Assembly (NCBI GenBank): GCA_902797785.1
Contig: CADBUD010000206.1
Span: 1 to 9,826, forward strand
Source: an uncultured Lachnospiraceae bacterium
GTDB taxonomy: Bacteria; Bacillota; Clostridia; Lachnospirales; Lachnospiraceae
DNA: 9,826 nucleotides
Direction: 5' to 3'
A program made the translations under genes and the position numbers. The notes under the pieces were generated by a model. It did no database searches and had not been told where the DNA came from. It worked only from the letters and a program-made list of their open reading frames with translations. Shown here one piece after another: positions 6,240 to 9,826 of this stretch. How positions within the stretch are numbered: position 1 is the stretch's first letter; every line of letters starts with the position of its first letter.

Positions 6240-8114
6240 ATGCAAAAACCAGCTTTATCTGATGAAATTTTAATGAAAATCGAAAAACCGGCACGTTACA
6301 TAGGAAATGAGATCAACAGCATCGTAAAAGAAAAAAATAACGTAGACATCTGTATGGCCATGTGCTTTCCGGATGTCTACGAAATCGGTATGTCCTATCT
6401 GGGGATTCAGATTTTATACGATATGTTCAACCGGAGAGAGGATACTTATTGTGAAAGGGTCTATTCTCCCTGGCTTGATTTGGATCAGATCATGAGAGAA
6501 GAGCAGATTCCTCTCTTTACGCTAGAGACCCAGCAGCCGGTAAAAGACCTTGATTTTCTGGGAATCACGCTTCAGTATGAGATGTGCTATACCAATGTGC
6601 TTCAGATTTTAGATCTGGCTCAGATTCCGATGTTTTCCAAGGAGCGGACATGGGAGCATCCCCTTGTGATGGGAGGAGGTCCATGCAGCTATAATCCGGA
6701 ACCTCTGGCAGATTTTTTTGACTTTTTTTATATTGGAGAGGGAGAAACGGTGTATCATGAGGTGCTCGATCTCTATAAAGAATACCGCAGGATGGGAAAA
6801 AGCCGGCAGGAATATTTAAGGGCGGTCGCGGGAATTTCCGGCATTTATGTTCCCAGTCTGTATGAGGTGACTTATCATGAGGACGGAACCATCGCCTCCT
6901 TTGAACCGAAATACCCGGATGTGCCAAAAACCGTGACAAAGCAGATCGCTATGGATGTTTCCGATATTTGCTATCCGGAAAAGCCGGTGGTTCCCTTCAT
7001 CAAGGTGACACAGGATCGTGTCGTTCTGGAAATTTTGAGAGGGTGTATCAGGGGCTGCCGGTTCTGCCAGGCAGGGATGCTTTACCGGCCGACACGTGAG
7101 AGGGATGTCGAAGTCCTAAAACATTATGCAAAGGTCATGCTGAAAAATACGGGGCATGAGGAAATCTCTCTAAGTTCATTAAGCTCAAGCGATTATACCA
7201 AACTGCCGGAGCTGGTAGACTTTTTGATCGAAGAATGTTCCAAGCAGAGAGTCAATATTTCCCTCCCGTCGCTTCGGATTGACGCCTTTTCTCTGGATGT
7301 CATGAGCAAGGTGCAGGATGTAAAAAAAAGCAGCCTGACCTTTGCGCCGGAGGCAGGTTCTCAAAGGCTTCGAGATGTGATCAACAAAGGTTTGACGGAA
7401 GAAGTCATTCTTCATGGAGCGGGTGAGGCGTTCGAGGGAGGATGGAACAGGGTGAAGCTCTATTTCATGCTGGGGCTTCCGACAGAAACGCTCGAAGACA
7501 GAAAAAACATTGCATATTTGGCGGAAAAGATTGCAGAGAGATATTATGAGATTCCCAAGGATCAAAGAAACGGAAAATGCCAGATCGTGGTCAGTACGTC
7601 ATTTTTTGTACCAAAACCGTTCACGCCATTTCAGTGGGTGCGGATGTGTACCAAAGAAGAATTTTTAGAGCGCGCCAAGAACGTCAATGACACGATCAAG
7701 GAGCAGTTGAATAAAAAGAGCATGAAATACAATTGGCACGAAGCGGATGTCACCATTTTAGAAGGGATTTTGGCGCGGGGAGACCGCAGACTCGGAAAGG
7801 TTCTGCTGCGAGCTTATGAGAAGGGATGCCTGTATGATTCCTGGTCCGAGAGCTTTCATTATTCCCTCTGGCTTGAGACCTTTGAGGAAATGAAGGTAGA
7901 TGTCGATTTCTATACGACGAGGGAACGATCCTATGAGGAAATCCTTCCCTGGGATTTTATTGACTGTGGCGTGACAAAAGAGTTTTTATGGCGGGAATGG
8001 GAGACGGCGCAATCTGAACGTGTGACAAAAAACTGCAGGAGCGGCTGCGCCGGCTGCGGAGCGATGAAATTCGGAGGAGGAGTTTGCTTTGAAGATAAGA
8101 GTGCGGTTTGCTAA
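6240..8114 (+). CDS. B12-binding-domain radical SAM protein (TIGR03960-like)
   Basis: This 624-aa protein of the radical SAM superfamily is predicted to cleave S-adenosylmethionine using a [4Fe-4S] cluster. Its substrate is not known to me. An N-terminal cobalamin-binding-like Rossmann region covers about residues 35-175 (FPDVYEIGMSYLG, then GGGPCSYNPEPLADFFDFFYIGEGE-type residues at 145-169). I do not see the DxHxxG motif that ligates cobalamin, so B12 binding is doubtful. The radical SAM core runs from about 260 to 470, with the cluster motif C269-x3-C273-x2-C276 (RGCIRGCRFCQ). The C-terminus has a second C-x3-C-x2-C pattern (C599, C603, C606) plus C616 and C624, possibly a further metal site. 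AGGAA (6229-6233) precedes the ATG. The 3' end overlaps the next gene by 26 nt. The partner gene and its order match the conserved TIGR03960-TIGR03936 pair. Confidence 0.93.
   Translation: MQKPALSDEILMKIEKPARYIGNEINSIVKEKNNVDICMAMCFPDVYEIGMSYLGIQILYDMFNRREDTYCERVYSPWLDLDQIMREEQIPLFTLETQQPVKDLDFLGITLQYEMCYTNVLQILDLAQIPMFSKERTWEHPLVMGGGPCSYNPEPLADFFDFFYIGEGETVYHEVLDLYKEYRRMGKSRQEYLRAVAGISGIYVPSLYEVTYHEDGTIASFEPKYPDVPKTVTKQIAMDVSDICYPEKPVVPFIKVTQDRVVLEILRGCIRGCRFCQAGMLYRPTRERDVEVLKHYAKVMLKNTGHEEISLSSLSSSDYTKLPELVDFLIEECSKQRVNISLPSLRIDAFSLDVMSKVQDVKKSSLTFAPEAGSQRLRDVINKGLTEEVILHGAGEAFEGGWNRVKLYFMLGLPTETLEDRKNIAYLAEKIAERYYEIPKDQRNGKCQIVVSTSFFVPKPFTPFQWVRMCTKEEFLERAKNVNDTIKEQLNKKSMKYNWHEADVTILEGILARGDRRLGKVLLRAYEKGCLYDSWSESFHYSLWLETFEEMKVDVDFYTTRERSYEEILPWDFIDCGVTKEFLWREWETAQSERVTKNCRSGCAGCGAMKFGGGVCFEDKSAVC
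8073..8080 (+). promoter_or_regulatory. Ribosome binding site fixing the TTG start of the DUF2344 gene
   Basis: GGAGGAGG lies inside the 3' end of the radical SAM gene and 8 nt before TTG 8089. No ATG or GTG at a suitable distance competes with it, so this site decides the start and indicates coupled translation of the pair. Confidence 0.75.
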
Positions 8115-8865
8115 ATGGGGAATGATGAAATTTATAGGTCATCTGGATATGATGCGGTATTTTCAAAAAGCTATGCGCCGCGCGGAAATTGATATTTGTT
8201 ATTCTACCGGTTATAGCCCCCATCAGATTATGTCCTTTGCGCAGCCTCTGGGCGTTGGGGTAGAAAGCTGCGGGGAATATTTCGACATGGAAACAGAGAC
8301 CCTGCTCCCCAAAGAAGAAGCGTTGAACAGGCTGAACGCAGTCATGGCAGAGGGCGTTTGGGTGATGGATTATGGGAAGATCGCAGAGGATGCACCAAAT
8401 TCGATGTCTGCCGTAGCGATGGCAGAATATGAAATCGGGATTCGAAACAAAGCCCCCCTGCCCAATGAATTTGATGAGCTTGAGGCTTTTATTAAGAATT
8501 TTTTGGAAGAGCATCAGGAAATCATTGTTGTAAAAAAGACGAAAAAAGGGGAAAAAGAGCTGGATATCAGGCCACATCTGTATCTGGTGGAGGTGCTTAA
8601 AGAGCCGGGGGGAACATTTTCCTTTCCGTTTTCTTATCAGGAGGAGGAAGCAGAGCAGACAGGAAATACCAGGCTTCATCTCAAACTTGCTGCGGGAAGC
8701 GCCGTAAATATTAAGCCGAACCTGGTCCTGGAAGCCCTTTGTAAAGCAGCTGGAGAAACCTACAACTTTACCGATTATGCCATCAAACGGCTGGATCTAT
8801 ACGGAAAAGAGGGACCGGAGGAGGCGCCGGTCTATCCATCGTTGGGAAATATGATTGAGACATGA
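8089..8865 (+). CDS. DUF2344 / TIGR03936-like radical SAM-associated protein
   Basis: The 258-aa protein belongs to the small family that accompanies, or is fused to, the TIGR03960 radical SAM proteins. Its molecular function is unknown. The conserved N-terminal pattern is clear: KIRVRFAKWGMMKFIGHLD (2-20), a basic helix with RRAEI at about 30-34, YSTGYSPHQIMSFAQPLGVGVES (38-60) and GEYFDME (62-68). The C-terminal part (about 120-258) is less conserved in appearance and includes a charged KKTKKGEKE stretch. There is no signal peptide or membrane segment, so it should be cytoplasmic. The start is TTG 8089, supported by the GGAGGAGG site; the next in-frame ATG (8122) would cut into the conserved N-terminus. 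It overlaps the radical SAM gene by 26 nt, which implies a stoichiometric partnership. In many Clostridia an rng/rplU block follows this pair, but here a secreted-protein gene follows. Confidence 0.92.
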   Translation: MKIRVRFAKWGMMKFIGHLDMMRYFQKAMRRAEIDICYSTGYSPHQIMSFAQPLGVGVESCGEYFDMETETLLPKEEALNRLNAVMAEGVWVMDYGKIAEDAPNSMSAVAMAEYEIGIRNKAPLPNEFDELEAFIKNFLEEHQEIIVVKKTKKGEKELDIRPHLYLVEVLKEPGGTFSFPFSYQEEEAEQTGNTRLHLKLAAGSAVNIKPNLVLEALCKAAGETYNFTDYAIKRLDLYGKEGPEEAPVYPSLGNMIET

Positions 8866-8875
8866 TTTCACATAG

Positions 8876-8905
8876 ATGACACAAATGTTTTTTATAATAT
8901 ATAGT
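8876..8905 (+). promoter_or_regulatory. Predicted promoter of the secreted peptidase-like gene
   Basis: ATGACA (8876-8881, five of six matches to the -35 consensus) is followed after 18 bp by TATAGT (8900-8905, five of six matches to the -10 consensus). A perfect TATAAT also occurs at 8893-8898 but has no good -35 partner at 16-18 bp. Either would start transcription at about 8905-8912, just ahead of the leader hairpin, making the last gene a separate transcription unit. Confidence 0.45.
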
Positions 8906-8914
8906 GAGGACACA

Positions 8915-8954
8915 CAAACGCAATAGGAAGGGCATTTTTAGCGCCACGCGTTTG
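8915..8954 (+). promoter_or_regulatory. Leader hairpin at the predicted 5' end of the secreted-protein mRNA
   Basis: CAAACGC (8915-8921) pairs with GCGTTTG (8948-8954). An inner GGC/GCC (8931-8933 and 8943-8945) closes an A/T-rich loop, and purine-rich AATAGGAA is unpaired on the left side. It lies within a few bases of the predicted transcription start and 18 nt upstream of the Shine-Dalgarno site. It does not match any riboswitch consensus I can recall. A 5' stabilising hairpin is the simplest reading. Confidence 0.4.
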
Positions 8955-8971
8955 GAACAAAAATCATATGT

Positions 8972-8980
8972 AAAAGGAGG
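8972..8980 (+). promoter_or_regulatory. Ribosome binding site fixing the TTG start of the secreted protein
   Basis: AAAAGGAGG lies 10 nt before TTG 8991. The only nearby ATG (8968) is followed at once by a TAA stop, so TTG is the credible start. A lysine-rich n-region and a hydrophobic segment follow it, as expected for a signal peptide. Confidence 0.65.
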
Positions 8981-8990
8981 TTACCTTCGA

Positions 8991-9826
8991 TTGAAAAAGA
9001 GAATTAGCTTATTTTTGAGTCTGGCGATGGCTGTTACACTCGTTTCACCTGAGCAGACCCTGGCAGCATCACAAAATCTGGTGTCATCTGTAGAAATTTT
9101 AGGAGAAAACGTTACAGCGGATGCGGAAAAAGAAACGGTGACAGGAGAGGCAGTAAAAGAGGGAGAGACGGCCGAAGAGACAACGGTTCAGCAGCCGGCA
9201 GAAGAGCCAAAGAGCGATACGGCAAAGGAAACAGGGCAGCAGGATCCGTCGGCAGAGGAGGTACAGCCGGCCGAAAAGGAAAATAAAACAAAAAACAAAA
9301 AAGAAACGGACAATCGTTCGGCGGTTCAGGAAACGGAACAGACCGCAGAGCCGGAAGCATCGGTGATAAACGACCAGCCATCACAACCTCAGGAGCAGGC
9401 GGCTTCTCCCGTGGGAGAAGAAAATCAAAATGCAGCAGAGATTGATATAGACAATCAGCTCATGGAGCAGAATACGGTTTCCGCGGAGCAGACGCAGCCG
9501 CAGGAAACGGTTCTTACAGAGGACACCGTCTTAGAGCAGACAGACAGTCAGATCCGGAGCGTCAGTGGCCAGGCGTTTTATCGTCTTCCGACCAAGCCGG
9601 ATGAGCTGTTTTTGAAAAATGGTCTTCCTAATGCAAACAATGGATATTTTGCACCATGCTTTTATTATCAGTATGATGAAGAGTTTCGCAACTGGGTCGC
9701 AGCAGATGGAACACAGGATGCGTCAAGCAGCGGAGCGTTCAGCCACAGAGGATGTGGACCGACGACCATGGCGAATGTGATCTCCGTGCTGACAGGAAAT
9801 CGGATCACACCGACGGATGTGGCTAC
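8991..9826 (+). CDS. Secreted C39-like cysteine peptidase-domain protein, 3' truncated by window end
   Basis: Translation from TTG 8991 is open for 278 codons to the window edge. Residues 1-24 look like a Sec signal peptide: KKR, then the hydrophobic ISLFLSLAMAVTLV, with likely cleavage near TLA-AS. Residues of about 30-190 form a low-complexity linker rich in Glu, Gln, Thr, Ala and Pro, with no cysteine; it is probably disordered and extracellular. A folded domain begins at about 193 (GQAFYRLPTKPDELFL). FYYQYDEE gives Q227 as a candidate oxyanion-hole glutamine, and HRGCGPTTMANVIS gives C255 as the candidate nucleophile of a papain-like C39-family fold. The catalytic His and Asp would lie beyond the window. 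It may be a cell-wall or surface protein that cuts peptides or peptidoglycan cross-links, but the substrate cannot be inferred. The gene has its own predicted promoter and is probably not part of the radical SAM operon. Confidence 0.8.
   Translation, partial: MKKRISLFLSLAMAVTLVSPEQTLAASQNLVSSVEILGENVTADAEKETVTGEAVKEGETAEETTVQQPAEEPKSDTAKETGQQDPSAEEVQPAEKENKTKNKKETDNRSAVQETEQTAEPEASVINDQPSQPQEQAASPVGEENQNAAEIDIDNQLMEQNTVSAEQTQPQETVLTEDTVLEQTDSQIRSVSGQAFYRLPTKPDELFLKNGLPNANNGYFAPCFYYQYDEEFRNWVAADGTQDASSSGAFSHRGCGPTTMANVISVLTGNRITPTDVA

Noticed and set aside
7957..8679. A 240-codon open frame on the minus strand
   Set aside because: It is antisense to the overlapping radical SAM and DUF2344 genes, which are clearly coding on the + strand. 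Its translation resembles no protein family.
9112..9384. A Pro/Leu-rich open frame on the minus strand
   Set aside because: It is the complement of the Glu/Gln/Ala-rich linker of the secreted protein; low composition complexity keeps the reverse frame open.
1..9826. CRISPR arrays, transposases, phage genes, tRNA/rRNA or defence systems
   Set aside because: No direct repeats with regular spacers, mobile-element enzymes, or RNA gene signatures were seen on either strand.

Overview
The window reads as chromosomal DNA of a low-to-moderate GC anaerobic member of the Bacillota, most likely the Clostridia (Lachnospiraceae-like). The evidence is a RecU-type Holliday junction resolvase, a short HisG paired with HisZ, a B12-binding-type radical SAM gene followed by its small DUF2344 partner, purine-rich Shine-Dalgarno sites, and several TTG starts backed by strong ribosome binding sites. 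The taxon is inferred from gene content and style, not from a database match. All credible genes lie on the + strand, and the coding density is high.

Layout. Positions 1-131 hold two back-to-back hairpins and no convincing gene. Positions 132-2288 carry a small two-helix membrane protein of unknown function, an RluA-family pseudouridine synthase and recU, closely packed and probably co-transcribed. Positions 2296-6146 hold a partial histidine operon, hisZ-hisG-hisD-hisI. A good sigma-A-type promoter precedes hisZ. A perfect palindrome lies in the hisG-hisD gap, and an unusually elaborate pair of hairpins lies in the hisD-hisI gap. Positions 6240-8865 hold a radical SAM protein (TIGR03960-like) and its overlapping DUF2344/TIGR03936-like partner. 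Positions 8866-8990 are a promoter and leader region. The remainder is the 5' part of a secreted protein with a signal peptide, a long Glu/Gln/Thr-rich linker and the start of a C39-like cysteine peptidase domain, cut off by the window edge.

How the genes work together. HisZ and short HisG form the ATP phosphoribosyltransferase of step 1 of histidine biosynthesis. HisI performs the PR-AMP cyclohydrolase step, and HisD performs the last two oxidations to histidine. hisB, hisC, hisH, hisA, hisF and hisE are not in the window. RluA and RecU are housekeeping RNA modification and DNA repair functions with no direct pathway link to the his genes. The radical SAM/DUF2344 pair is widely conserved, but its biochemical role is not established to my knowledge. 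I see no CRISPR array, insertion sequence, tRNA, rRNA, phage gene or recognisable defence system. The most noteworthy unexplained signals are the non-coding structures around the his genes and the leader hairpin of the secreted protein.
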